17,526 bases of DNA, from the NCBI GenBank assembly GCA_001593925.1, contig LUCD01000013.1, positions 1 to 17,526 of the forward strand. Reading direction: 5' to 3'. Below the pieces are notes generated by a model. The model was not told where the DNA came from. It searched no databases and saw only the letters and a program-made list of their open reading frames with translations. Of the stretch, positions 1 to 6,962 are shown piece after piece. The position numbers were made by a program, and so were the translations under genes. Each line of letters begins with the position of its first letter. Position 1 is the stretch's first letter. Source of the DNA: Candidatus Bathyarchaeota archaeon B26-1 (lineage in GTDB: Archaea > Thermoproteota > Bathyarchaeia > Bathyarchaeales > B26-1).

Positions 1-268
1 ATTGGCATCTGAAGTTGCATCCCACAGTCGCTATGGACATGACTAGTGCTCCGGGATGGAAATGGGAGAGAGGTTTCTTCCCTATCGGGTCGACTATAGC
101 CGAACACGCCTTAGCGTAGTTTAATGCGTATAACTTGCCGCCAACATTCTTTCTGACAAGACAGAAACCTACAGATTCATCCTTTATTACACATCTTCTG
201 GCGCAGAGGTTACATCTAACCCTCTTGCCGCCTATCTCCTCGTAGAGCATAGCCTCCCTCATAAGCAT
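1..268 (-). CDS. amrS: AmmeMemoRadiSam-type radical SAM enzyme, N-terminal part (cut by window edge)
   Basis: About 89 codons are visible and the gene runs off the left edge, so the C-terminal part is missing. The translation opens MLMREAMLYEE. It then shows a cysteine cluster (RCNLCARRC, then GFC), the stretch DPIGKKPLSHFHPG, and near the edge SIATVGCNFRCQ, which is the start of a CxxxCxxC iron-sulfur motif. This order matches the AmmeMemoRadiSam radical SAM family, annotated as pyruvate-formate-lyase-activating-enzyme-like. Members are thought to work with Memo and AMMECR1 proteins, which are not in this window. The substrate is not established. I chose ATG at 268 because CCACC at 273-277 (GGTGG on the coding strand) lies just upstream; ATG at 262 is also possible. 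A TATA-like element lies at 301-310. The family call is firm; the exact role is unknown. Confidence 0.85.
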   Translation of the reverse strand, partial: MLMREAMLYEEIGGKRVRCNLCARRCVIKDESVGFCLVRKNVGGKLYALNYAKACSAIVDPIGKKPLSHFHPGALVMSIATVGCNFRCQ

Positions 269-300
269 GCATCCACCGAATAGAGGATGATCATTCAGAG

Positions 301-311
301 ATTTAACGGTT
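301..311 (-). promoter_or_regulatory. Putative TATA box of the radical SAM gene
   Basis: The minus strand reads ACCGTTAAAT here. A start about 27 bp downstream would fall near 279, giving a leader of about 11 nt that includes GGTGG. This is inferred from spacing only. Confidence 0.35.
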
Positions 312-378
312 TAGCAGAAACAAAGGCTGGAGCAGTAATCTCATAGAGTAGCTTGAAGAGGTTTTATTAGGGAGAGGA

Positions 379-1372
379 TCATGGCTTTAAGGCCATGGGC
401 GTAGATAGTAGCGCCAGTATAAGCCCGTAGATTAGGAGTGCTCCTATGATCTCCCTCCTGCGCTCCGGCATGCTCTTCCCGAATAGAGCCCTCACCGGCA
501 TCGTCAATAAGTTTATGAGAGGTTTGGGAAGCGGGATCATGAATGGGGTTTCGGCGCGATACTTCACGTATTCCTCGCCGTACTTCTTGATTAGGTTGCT
601 CTCCTCATTCAAGGCTGAACCTATCAGGGTTAATGTGAAGATGAGCCACGGAAGGCTTGGAGGGGGTATGTAGTCTCCTCTTGGCGATGGTGTGATAGCC
701 GCTAAGATTAGGAGACCGTAACTCCAAACGATGAATCCGAGATATTGTGGATGTCTAGAGAAACGGTATATCCAGAAATCGATTATCCTGTATCCTCGAA
801 ACTTACCGTAGAGCCACGTTGTAGTTCCGAGGAGAAAAATAAGCAACCCCAGCATCATTATCATGAGCGAGGGGGCCGCCTCAAACTTGGTGGGCGGCAA
901 GTGTACTCCCATCAGACGGAACATGTGCTCAAGTAGGAAGATCAAGATCATGTAGGGGACGTAGACGATGTCCCCCAACCTCAAAATCTTCGGCGAAACG
1001 TCCAGTATGGGGAGCCACAACGCCCTCAAAACACCTATGCCAGCCAAGAAGAACATTGAGAAAGCAAACTGTCCAAAGACTGGTAGATATAAGCCTATCG
1101 AACCCAAGGATGAGGGTTCTCCCAAAGACGAAGCCGATTATGATCAGGATCAAGACTGCTACGAAGGTTGCGTATCCGATCGGCCTGAGAGACTCTATCG
1201 TCTCCCTCATCTTCTCCATCTCGAAGTGGAGTCCCCAATCCGGGAAAACTTTGATCAAAAGGGCGTGAACGACCCTTGGAACCTCAAGAGTAGCGTATAA
1301 GAGAGCGACCGTGAATAGAAATGATAGGGCAGAGGTTATGGTTAAGTCCAAAATTCTCCTTCTGCTACACAT
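379..1372 (-). pseudogene. Frameshifted integral-membrane methyltransferase (ICMT/PEMT-like)
   Basis: Two overlapping frames make one membrane protein. The first frame starts at ATG 1372 (MCSRRRILDL) and reads through two hydrophobic helices to about residue 83 (IIIGFVFG). The second frame takes over at 1125 and runs to 379 with about five more hydrophobic segments. It carries the isoprenylcysteine/phospholipid methyltransferase signatures FSRHPQYLGF and YGEEYVKYRAETPFMIP. After the junction the first frame reads only as the shifted shadow of the second. The shift lies at a TTTGGG run on the coding strand (1121-1126), where one extra base would explain everything. The restored protein would be about 330 residues. 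Family members use SAM to methylate membrane-associated substrates; the substrate here is unknown. It could be a real pseudogene, a sequencing indel or a programmed shift. Two separate genes look unlikely because the second frame has no ribosome site. Confidence 0.7.
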
Positions 1373-1398
1373 CTCGATCTTAGGCTTATAGATCGAAG

Positions 1399-1412
1399 AA
1401 TTTAATAAATCT
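1399..1412 (-). promoter_or_regulatory. Putative TATA box of the membrane methyltransferase gene
   Basis: The minus strand reads AGATTTATTAAATT, centred about 1405. That predicts a start near 1378, only a few bases before ATG 1372, so a near-leaderless mRNA is likely. Confidence 0.5.
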
Positions 1413-1424
1413 ACACTTTAGAAC

Positions 1425-1453
1425 GGTTCGTCCTGGAATGTGAAAGACGAACC
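1425..1453. repeat. Perfect 8-bp inverted repeat downstream of hisI
   Basis: GGTTCGTC at 1425-1432 and GACGAACC at 1446-1453 are exact complements with a 13-nt spacer. The repeat lies about 65 bp past the hisI stop and just upstream of the methyltransferase TATA box. It could be the 3' hairpin of the his transcript or an operator for the next gene. There is no strong T run directly after it on the minus strand. Confidence 0.5.
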
Positions 1454-1517
1454 ATCGGATCGTTTGAGAGAACCTCTAAGCGGAGGCTTGCTCCAAGATC
1501 TAGGAGACGCCGGCAGG

Positions 1518-1910
1518 TTATCCGGAGCTCTCGGAGCACTGTCTTAAGTCGGATGTTTGTCTCTCTTTTAGGGCTTCGGCCTCCTCGAGCCTGTTGTGGA
1601 AACATGTCTCCTCGCCGAGGTGGCACGCTACGCCTTTCTGTTCAACTAGGAAGATGAGAGCGTCCTGGTCGCAGTCCACTAGGATGTCGAGCACTCTCTG
1701 GACGTTCCCGGAGGTTTCACCCTTCATCATGACTCTTCCTTTAGACCTCCTGAAATAGTGGGCGTAGCCGGTCTCTATAGTCTTCTCCAAGGCCTCCTTA
1801 TTCACGTAGGCTAACGTTAAAACTCTCAAAGAGCTGTGTTCTTGGACGACCACGGGGATCAGGCCGCCCCCCTTCTTGAAGTCTAGGTTCTCTATCTTCA
1901 GGGCTTTCAA
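1518..1910 (-). CDS. hisI: Phosphoribosyl-AMP cyclohydrolase HisI
   Basis: This is a 130-residue protein for the ring-opening step that converts PR-AMP to ProFAR in histidine synthesis. The segment DCDQDALIFLVEQKGVACH followed by GEETCFHNR is the HisI metal-binding core, with its conserved cysteines. There is no fused HisE (phosphoribosyl-ATP pyrophosphatase) domain: the frame ends about 20 residues after the core. The start is TTG at 1910, which overlaps the hisA::hisF stop as TTGA. A GGGGGGTG stretch about 11 nt upstream can act as ribosome site. It is the last gene of the his operon. The PR-ATP hydrolysis step must be encoded elsewhere in the genome. Confidence 0.93.
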   Translation of the reverse strand: MKALKIENLDFKKGGGLIPVVVQEHSSLRVLTLAYVNKEALEKTIETGYAHYFRRSKGRVMMKGETSGNVQRVLDILVDCDQDALIFLVEQKGVACHLGEETCFHNRLEEAEALKERQTSDLRQCSESSG

Positions 1911-3436
1911 AGCCTTACGGGCACCCCCCTCTCATGCAGGAACTTCTTGACTAAGGGTATCGGGTACTTATTATAATGGAAGATTGAGGCGGCGAGTGCG
2001 GCGTCGGCGCCCCCAACCGTGAAGGCCTCTAAGAGATGCTCAGGTTTTCCAGCGCCTCCACTCGCGATCACGGGTATCCTCACGGCCTCCGAGATGCTCC
2101 TTGTGAGCTCTAGATCATACCCATCTTCAGTTCCATCCCTGTCCATCGAAGTGACTAGGAGTTCGCCGGCTCCCAGATTCGCAACGGTCTCAGCCCACTG
2201 GATCGCGTCGATCCCCGTCGGCTTCCTCCCCCCGTAAGTGTAGACTTCAAACCAGCAGGCGCCCTCACCGGATTGGACGACGACCCTGTCCGGCCTAACC
2301 TCGTATCTCCTCTTAGCGTCTATAGCAACGACTACGCATTGTCTCCCGAACGTCTCGGAGAGCTCCTTCACGAGCTGAGGCCGCTCCACGGCGGCGGTGT
2401 TGACCGAAACCTTGTCGGCGCCGTTACATAGGACCGCCCTAGCGTCCTCGACGCTCCTTATTCCCCCGCCAACAGTGAACGGTATGTTCAGCTCGGAAGC
2501 CACGGCTCTGACGACCTCCTTGAGAATCTCCCGTTTCTCAGGGGAGGCCGTTATGTCGAGAAAGACGAGTTCGTCGGCGCCCTCGTCGCTGTACCGTTTC
2601 CCCAGCTCCACGGGGTCACCCGCATATCTAAGATTGACGAAGTGGACTCCCTTAACGACCCTGCCGTGGTCCACGTCCAAGCATGGGATTATCCTCTTAG
2701 CCAGAACCATCCCTCTCCCGTCGATCTTCAAGGCGTCTCTCAAGGTGAAACTGCCCTCGTATAGGGCTGTCCCAATGACTACTCCGTGGACCCCCACCCT
2801 CTTGAGGGCGGCTATGTCGTCGAGGCTTCTAATTCCGCCAGCCGCTATCAGGCATGCATCCGGGTGGGAGACTCGGATTTTGGACAGGGTCTCTATATCC
2901 GGCCCCTCCATAGTTCCGTCCCTTGAGACCGATGTGACAAGGAAGAGCTTGACACCTACATTTAAGAATCGGGTTAGAGCGTCCTCCACCTTAAGCCTTG
3001 CGGTTGCCCTCCAACCCTTGATCAGGACTTCTCCTTTAAGGTGATCTAGGGCGACCACTATCCTCTCGTCTCCATACTCCCTTATGAGAGTCTTAATGGC
3101 CTCAACCTTTTCAAAGGCCATGGAACCCAAGACTACTCTCTGGGCGCCTCCCTCTAGGAGGCTTCGGGCGGCTGGGAGGCTCCTTATTCCCCCACCTACT
3201 TGAACAGGGGTCTCGACGGACTCGATGATTTTCTTGACAGACTCCATGTTGCTCCCAAGCCCAAGCGCCGCGTCCAAGTCGACTACGTGGATCAGATCGG
3301 CTCCCTCTAGGCTCCATCTGCGGGCTACCGAGATGGGGTCGCCTAGATGCCTGTAGCTTCTCCGGAGGTTCGGGTCTCCCCTGACAAGCCTGACGACCTC
3401 GCCGTTCATCAAGTCCACGGCTGGAATGATCTCCAT
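1907..3436 (-). CDS. hisA-hisF: HisA-HisF fusion: ProFAR isomerase plus IGP synthase cyclase subunit
   Basis: One uninterrupted 509-residue frame holds two complete (beta-alpha)8 barrels. Residues 1-238 are HisA, which isomerises ProFAR to PRFAR. It has the catalytic Asp8 in IIPAVDL, Asp131 in VVALDH, and GGGIRS phosphate loops. Residues 244-509 are HisF, the cyclase half of imidazole-glycerol-phosphate synthase, with Asp254 in IIPCLDV, Lys262, Asp373 in VVAIDAKR and a second GGGIRS. All key residues are present in both halves. The junction reads ALKI-DGRG-MVLAKR, so there is almost no linker. The HisF-like Met243 (ATG at 2710) has GGGAGAGGG directly before it, a possible relic of a separate hisF start. 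hisH lies 6 nt upstream and its product should dock on the HisF half. Normally hisA and hisF are separate genes, so either this is a true fusion or one stop codon has been lost. Confidence 0.93.
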   Translation of the reverse strand: MEIIPAVDLMNGEVVRLVRGDPNLRRSYRHLGDPISVARRWSLEGADLIHVVDLDAALGLGSNMESVKKIIESVETPVQVGGGIRSLPAARSLLEGGAQRVVLGSMAFEKVEAIKTLIREYGDERIVVALDHLKGEVLIKGWRATARLKVEDALTRFLNVGVKLFLVTSVSRDGTMEGPDIETLSKIRVSHPDACLIAAGGIRSLDDIAALKRVGVHGVVIGTALYEGSFTLRDALKIDGRGMVLAKRIIPCLDVDHGRVVKGVHFVNLRYAGDPVELGKRYSDEGADELVFLDITASPEKREILKEVVRAVASELNIPFTVGGGIRSVEDARAVLCNGADKVSVNTAAVERPQLVKELSETFGRQCVVVAIDAKRRYEVRPDRVVVQSGEGACWFEVYTYGGRKPTGIDAIQWAETVANLGAGELLVTSMDRDGTEDGYDLELTRSISEAVRIPVIASGGAGKPEHLLEAFTVGGADAALAASIFHYNKYPIPLVKKFLHERGVPVRL

Positions 3437-3442
3437 AAATGA

Positions 3443-4051
3443 TCATCTCTTAACGATCTTGGCGAAGTTCAGGAGAATCTTAGCTCCCGGCTTACCGGAT
3501 TTCTCAGGGTGGAACTGGGTGCCGTAAACGTTTCCTTTGGCGACGACGGAGGCGAAGTCAACTCCATAGCTGGTCTCGGCCACGACGAGGTTGCGGCTCC
3601 CCGGCTTGGCGTAGTAGGAGTGGACGAAGTATAGGTAAGAGTTCTCGTCGATCCCATCTAAGAGGGGGCTCCACCTAAGAATTTTTAGGGTGTTCCATCC
3701 CATGTGCGGGGTCTTAACGCGGTCTGGAAGTCTGAGAACGTTCCCTTCGAGGAGGCACAGACCCTCACCCGGGCTCTCTTCGCTTCCCTCAAAGAGGAGC
3801 TGCATACCCAAGCATACTCCAAGGAGGGGAGCCCCATCCTCAATAATCTTAGATAAGGCGGCTTTGAAGGGTTTCAGGTTCTTTGAGGCGGTCTTGAAGT
3901 TTCCAACTCCGGGTAAGACGACTGCGTCGGCTTCAAGTACGTTGTCGGGGGACTTGGCAACTTTGACGTTGAAGCCGGCTCTTTCGAGGGCGCACTTCAT
4001 GCTGAAGAAGTTTCCAACCCCGTAATCGACTATGACTGCTTGCAGGATCAT
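3443..4051 (-). CDS. hisH: IGP synthase glutaminase subunit HisH
   Basis: A 202-residue class I glutamine amidotransferase that hydrolyses glutamine and passes ammonia to HisF. The oxyanion strand PGVGNF is at 47-52, the nucleophile elbow GVCLGMQ puts the catalytic cysteine at Cys80, and the rest of the triad is His181 and Glu183 in QFHPEKSG. The length is normal for the family. The ATG at 4051 overlaps the hisB stop as ATGA, so the two are probably translationally coupled. The next gene begins 6 nt downstream and contains the partner HisF domain. Confidence 0.96.
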   Translation of the reverse strand: MILQAVIVDYGVGNFFSMKCALERAGFNVKVAKSPDNVLEADAVVLPGVGNFKTASKNLKPFKAALSKIIEDGAPLLGVCLGMQLLFEGSEESPGEGLCLLEGNVLRLPDRVKTPHMGWNTLKILRWSPLLDGIDENSYLYFVHSYYAKPGSRNLVVAETSYGVDFASVVAKGNVYGTQFHPEKSGKPGAKILLNFAKIVKR

Positions 4052-4623
4052 ATCACCCCCTTAGAGCTCGGAACCCCCATTCTTCTAGGGTCTTTGGAGA
4101 CCGCTTGCCTGAGCGAGAGGGCTAGAGCCTTGAAGGCGGCCTCAACCTTGTGGTGGTCGTTCACTCCGTAGTGAACCCACAGGTGTATGTTGGCCTTTAG
4201 GGACGTGGCTAAAGTCTCTAGGAAGTGGTATATGTCCTCCCTCGGCATGTCCTCTATGGCTTCGCCGCTGACCTTCAAGTCGATCCTAGAGTAGGGTCTG
4301 CCGGACAAGTCTACGGCCGCGGAGGCTAGAGAGCAGTCCATGGGGACGGTGGCGTATCCGAACCTCCTTATCCCAGACGAGTCTCCTAAAGCCTCCCTTA
4401 TGGCCTTACCCAAGCAGATCGCCACGTCCTCGGTCACGTGGTGTTTCAGGTCGCCCTTCGCCTTAACCTTCAAGTCTATTAGGCTGTGGGCTGCTAAGGA
4501 AGTCACCATGTGAGCGCAGAAGGCCGCGTCCATCTCAACCTCGGCTCTGCCAGAACCGTCGAGGTTCACCTTCACGTAGATGTCGGTCTCCTTGGTCTTC
4601 CTAGAGACTTCGGCTATCCTCAT
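4048..4623 (-). CDS. hisB: Imidazoleglycerol-phosphate dehydratase HisB
   Basis: A 191-residue monofunctional IGP dehydratase that makes imidazole-acetol phosphate. The duplicated metal-binding motifs are present: His38 and His46, HHVTED (His61, His62, Glu65), His133, and NDHHKVEAAFKA (His157, His158, Glu161). Two usually conserved residues differ: the FLDHM motif reads FCAHM (Asp to Ala37), and PMDE reads PMDC (Glu to Cys97). The metal ligands are intact, so I expect an active enzyme. The ATG at 4623 directly follows the TGA of the HAD gene, with GGAGGG 8 nt upstream. There is no phosphatase domain in this polypeptide; the phosphatase is the separate gene just upstream. Confidence 0.95.
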   Translation of the reverse strand: MRIAEVSRKTKETDIYVKVNLDGSGRAEVEMDAAFCAHMVTSLAAHSLIDLKVKAKGDLKHHVTEDVAICLGKAIREALGDSSGIRRFGYATVPMDCSLASAAVDLSGRPYSRIDLKVSGEAIEDMPREDIYHFLETLATSLKANIHLWVHYGVNDHHKVEAAFKALALSLRQAVSKDPRRMGVPSSKGVI

Positions 4624-5841
4624 TCATGCTTCCCTCCTAACAGTTTCCAGTATGATGGGCAGCTCGTTCACGGTTGGTAACACAACGTCGCAACGAGCCG
4701 CGAGGAAGTCCGTTAAGGTTTCGTCTCTCGGAGGAGAGTAGTGGTAGACTCCTACAAAAAGAAAGCGGGGGTCCTTCTCTCTAGCCCTCTCAACTGTGAG
4801 GGCGTCCTCCATGGAGTCTCCAACGTAGACGGCGTACCTGAAGGGTTCGAGTGCACTAGCCGACTTGAAGAGCGAGAAGGGGTTAGGTTTCTTGAGGCTC
4901 ACGGGTGCGCCGCGCCTCCGCGAAGCCTCCATCTCAACCCTGAAAACCTCGTCATAGAAGACTAAGGCTTCCGGGTTAAACCTCTCAAGGATGCTCCCCA
5001 AGATGTACTCAGCCGGCTTCAGGAAGCTCCCTGAAGCAACTCCGAACTTGGGCCCTCCGAAGAGAGCCTCCAACCTATCGAGGACCTCAGGTTTTATTAT
5101 CACCTTCTCAATATCGATCAAACCATTCTCCTCCATGTTGAATTTGGGTTCCTGCCCGAAACTCTCCTTGAATAATTTTGACCCCCGAAAGAACTCTTCG
5201 AAGACCGTTGGGACCACGCTCTCTCCGACTCCCCCGGAGTGTCTCAGGAATCTTCTAGTCTCCTCGTAGAGGCGGAGGGCGTCACGGTCTAATTTAGGGT
5301 CGCTTCTGATGTTTCTGTCGACGGAGTCTATTCCATCTTCATGTAGAACCTCGGCAAACCTCATCAGTTCATCACCTAAGGTTTTGAGGAACATACTATT
5401 AATCTCTTCTTGGACCGGTTTACGGGCTGAGTCTTCCCTCATCTTCCTCAAGGCTTCAAGCGGGTCTTCAAATCTTTGGAGGGAAGCTACGCGCTTCTTG
5501 ACGGTTTCCCGGAATCTTCCGGGTAGGCGGAGCAGAGTTAACATTAGGATTGCGTAGGCCACATCCCAGTCGCTGTTGAAGCCCCCGCTCCTCTTGAAGG
5601 CGATTATGACTCTGTCCGAGATCACGTCTTCTGGGAAAGACACGCCCGCCAAGCTCTCTATTAGGTAGGCCACGGTCTTGGCTATCGCCATGTTGTAGGA
5701 CTTTCTGGCGTCTATGAGGACTCCGTCGCAGTCGAAGATGGCGGCGTCAACATCCTTCAACTGGTTTAGGATGCTCTTCTTCACGTATGACTCTCCTAGA
5801 TCGCTCAGGTCGAGTCTCATGTAGGAGTCGTCTACCTTCAT
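4624..5841 (-). CDS. HAD-superfamily phosphatase in the his operon, candidate histidinol-phosphatase
   Basis: A 405-residue HAD phosphohydrolase. Motif I is IFDCDGVLID (nucleophile Asp37, acid Asp39), motif II VASGS (Ser270), motif III KKPNP (Lys318) and motif IV GDSMED (Asp342, Asp346). Between motifs I and II lie about 225 residues, mostly helical and charged, far longer than an ordinary cap. The segment GGFNSDWD at 86-93 resembles HAD proteins of the TIGR01548 type, known from haloarchaea and cyanobacteria and, in one oomycete, fused to HisB. It sits between hisC and hisB, overlaps the hisC stop as ATGA and abuts hisB. Histidinol-phosphate phosphatase is the one late step with no other candidate here, so I infer that role. 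No direct evidence of substrate is visible. Confidence 0.8.
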   Translation of the reverse strand: MKVDDSYMRLDLSDLGESYVKKSILNQLKDVDAAIFDCDGVLIDARKSYNMAIAKTVAYLIESLAGVSFPEDVISDRVIIAFKRSGGFNSDWDVAYAILMLTLLRLPGRFRETVKKRVASLQRFEDPLEALRKMREDSARKPVQEEINSMFLKTLGDELMRFAEVLHEDGIDSVDRNIRSDPKLDRDALRLYEETRRFLRHSGGVGESVVPTVFEEFFRGSKLFKESFGQEPKFNMEENGLIDIEKVIIKPEVLDRLEALFGGPKFGVASGSFLKPAEYILGSILERFNPEALVFYDEVFRVEMEASRRRGAPVSLKKPNPFSLFKSASALEPFRYAVYVGDSMEDALTVERAREKDPRFLFVGVYHYSPPRDETLTDFLAARCDVVLPTVNELPIILETVRREA

Positions 5842-6962
5842 CTTCCGATTATCCTCCTAAACGCCTCGAGGAAACGCTCCATCATCGGGCGGGGAGCCAC
5901 CGTGACTCTGATACAGTTCTCCAGATTTAGGACCCGCCCTATGTTCCTCACGATTATTCCTTGGTCCAGTAGTCTCCGGTACGCCTCGTCTGAGCTCATC
6001 TCCGTGAGGTTCATTAGGACGAAGTTCGTCTCGGAGTTGAAGGGTTGGACCCCTTCCATCTCGCTTAGCCTCCTTATGAGGGCCGCCCTCTCCTCCTTGA
6101 GGCTCTCAATCTTTTCCTTTATCAAGTCGAGGTTTCTTAGGAGTTTCAGGCCCATCCTTAAGGTTACCGAGGAGACAGGGTAGGGCATCTGAAACCTTTC
6201 CCGTAGAGCCGATGAGACATCTACGTTTGAAACGGCGTATCCCAGCCTCAACCCGGCTACCCCGAAGACCTTGGAGAAGGTTCTGAGGACTACGAGGTTC
6301 TCGCACTCTCTCGTTAAGTCCACCATGGAATACGTAGCGAAATCGGCGTAGGTCTCATCTAGAACGACCAGCCAATCGAAGCCTTCTATGAGCCCTTTAA
6401 CATCTTCAAGCCGGAACTGGTTGGCCGTCGGGTTGTTGGGGGAACAGATGAAGAGGACCTTCGCCTCCTCAGCCTCGGCTAGACGGAGCATCCGCTCAAC
6501 GTTCAGGGAGAAGTCCTCCATCAACGGCACCGGCACGTAGTGTGCCCCCCTCGTTCTCACAGCCCTCTCATATATGGAAAATGTTGGGGTGATCGAGAGA
6601 GCCTTCTCGCCTCGGTCCAAGAACGCGTATGTGAGCAGTTCGATTAGCTGATCGCTTCCGGAACCCAAGACTATCTGATCCCTGTGAACTTTGAGGCGTC
6701 TGGCTAACTCTTCCTCCAGTTCAACCCGTTCGTCCCTAGGGTAGAACCGGGGGTCAACCTCCTCAACAACCTCTTTCAGGAGGCCCCTCAAGAAGTCTAG
6801 GGGGATGAAGAGGTTCTCATTGGAGTTCAGTTTGAGTATTTCCGAGGGGTCCACTCCGAGTCTCCGGGCTAACCTCTCAGATGTAATCCCAACGTCGTAT
6901 TTAGTGAGGGTTTTGGCGTCCTCGAGAAACCTCTCCAGCCACGAACTCCTCCGATCCTTCAA
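5838..6962 (-). CDS. hisC: Histidinol-phosphate aminotransferase HisC
   Basis: A 374-residue fold-type I PLP enzyme that converts imidazole-acetol phosphate and glutamate to histidinol phosphate. Typical features in order: LNSNEN at 45-50, FYPR at 73-76, GSGSDQ at 100-105, CSPNNPT at 173-179, DETYADF at 202-208 and RTFSKVFGVAGLRLGY, with Lys231 as the PLP Schiff-base lysine. The C-terminal arginine strand is IRVTVAPR. It starts at TTG 6962, which overlaps the hisD stop as TTGA. Its own stop overlaps the next gene as ATGA, with AGGAGG inside its last codons serving the downstream start. Family-typical length; firm call. Confidence 0.95.
   Translation of the reverse strand: MKDRRSSWLERFLEDAKTLTKYDVGITSERLARRLGVDPSEILKLNSNENLFIPLDFLRGLLKEVVEEVDPRFYPRDERVELEEELARRLKVHRDQIVLGSGSDQLIELLTYAFLDRGEKALSITPTFSIYERAVRTRGAHYVPVPLMEDFSLNVERMLRLAEAEEAKVLFICSPNNPTANQFRLEDVKGLIEGFDWLVVLDETYADFATYSMVDLTRECENLVVLRTFSKVFGVAGLRLGYAVSNVDVSSALRERFQMPYPVSSVTLRMGLKLLRNLDLIKEKIESLKEERAALIRRLSEMEGVQPFNSETNFVLMNLTEMSSDEAYRRLLDQGIIVRNIGRVLNLENCIRVTVAPRPMMERFLEAFRRIIGR

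Noticed and set aside
929..1120. C-terminal tail of the first methyltransferase frame as a genuine protein end
   Set aside because: It is the out-of-frame reading of the second half of the same gene, which carries the family motifs.
968..1300. Plus-strand frames of 110 and 70 codons across the methyltransferase gene
   Set aside because: Antisense to the membrane protein, with highly charged shadow composition and no domain.
2397..3044. 215-codon open frame on the plus strand inside hisA-hisF
   Set aside because: Antisense shadow of a firmly identified gene; low-complexity Ser/Thr/Leu/Pro protein with no domain.
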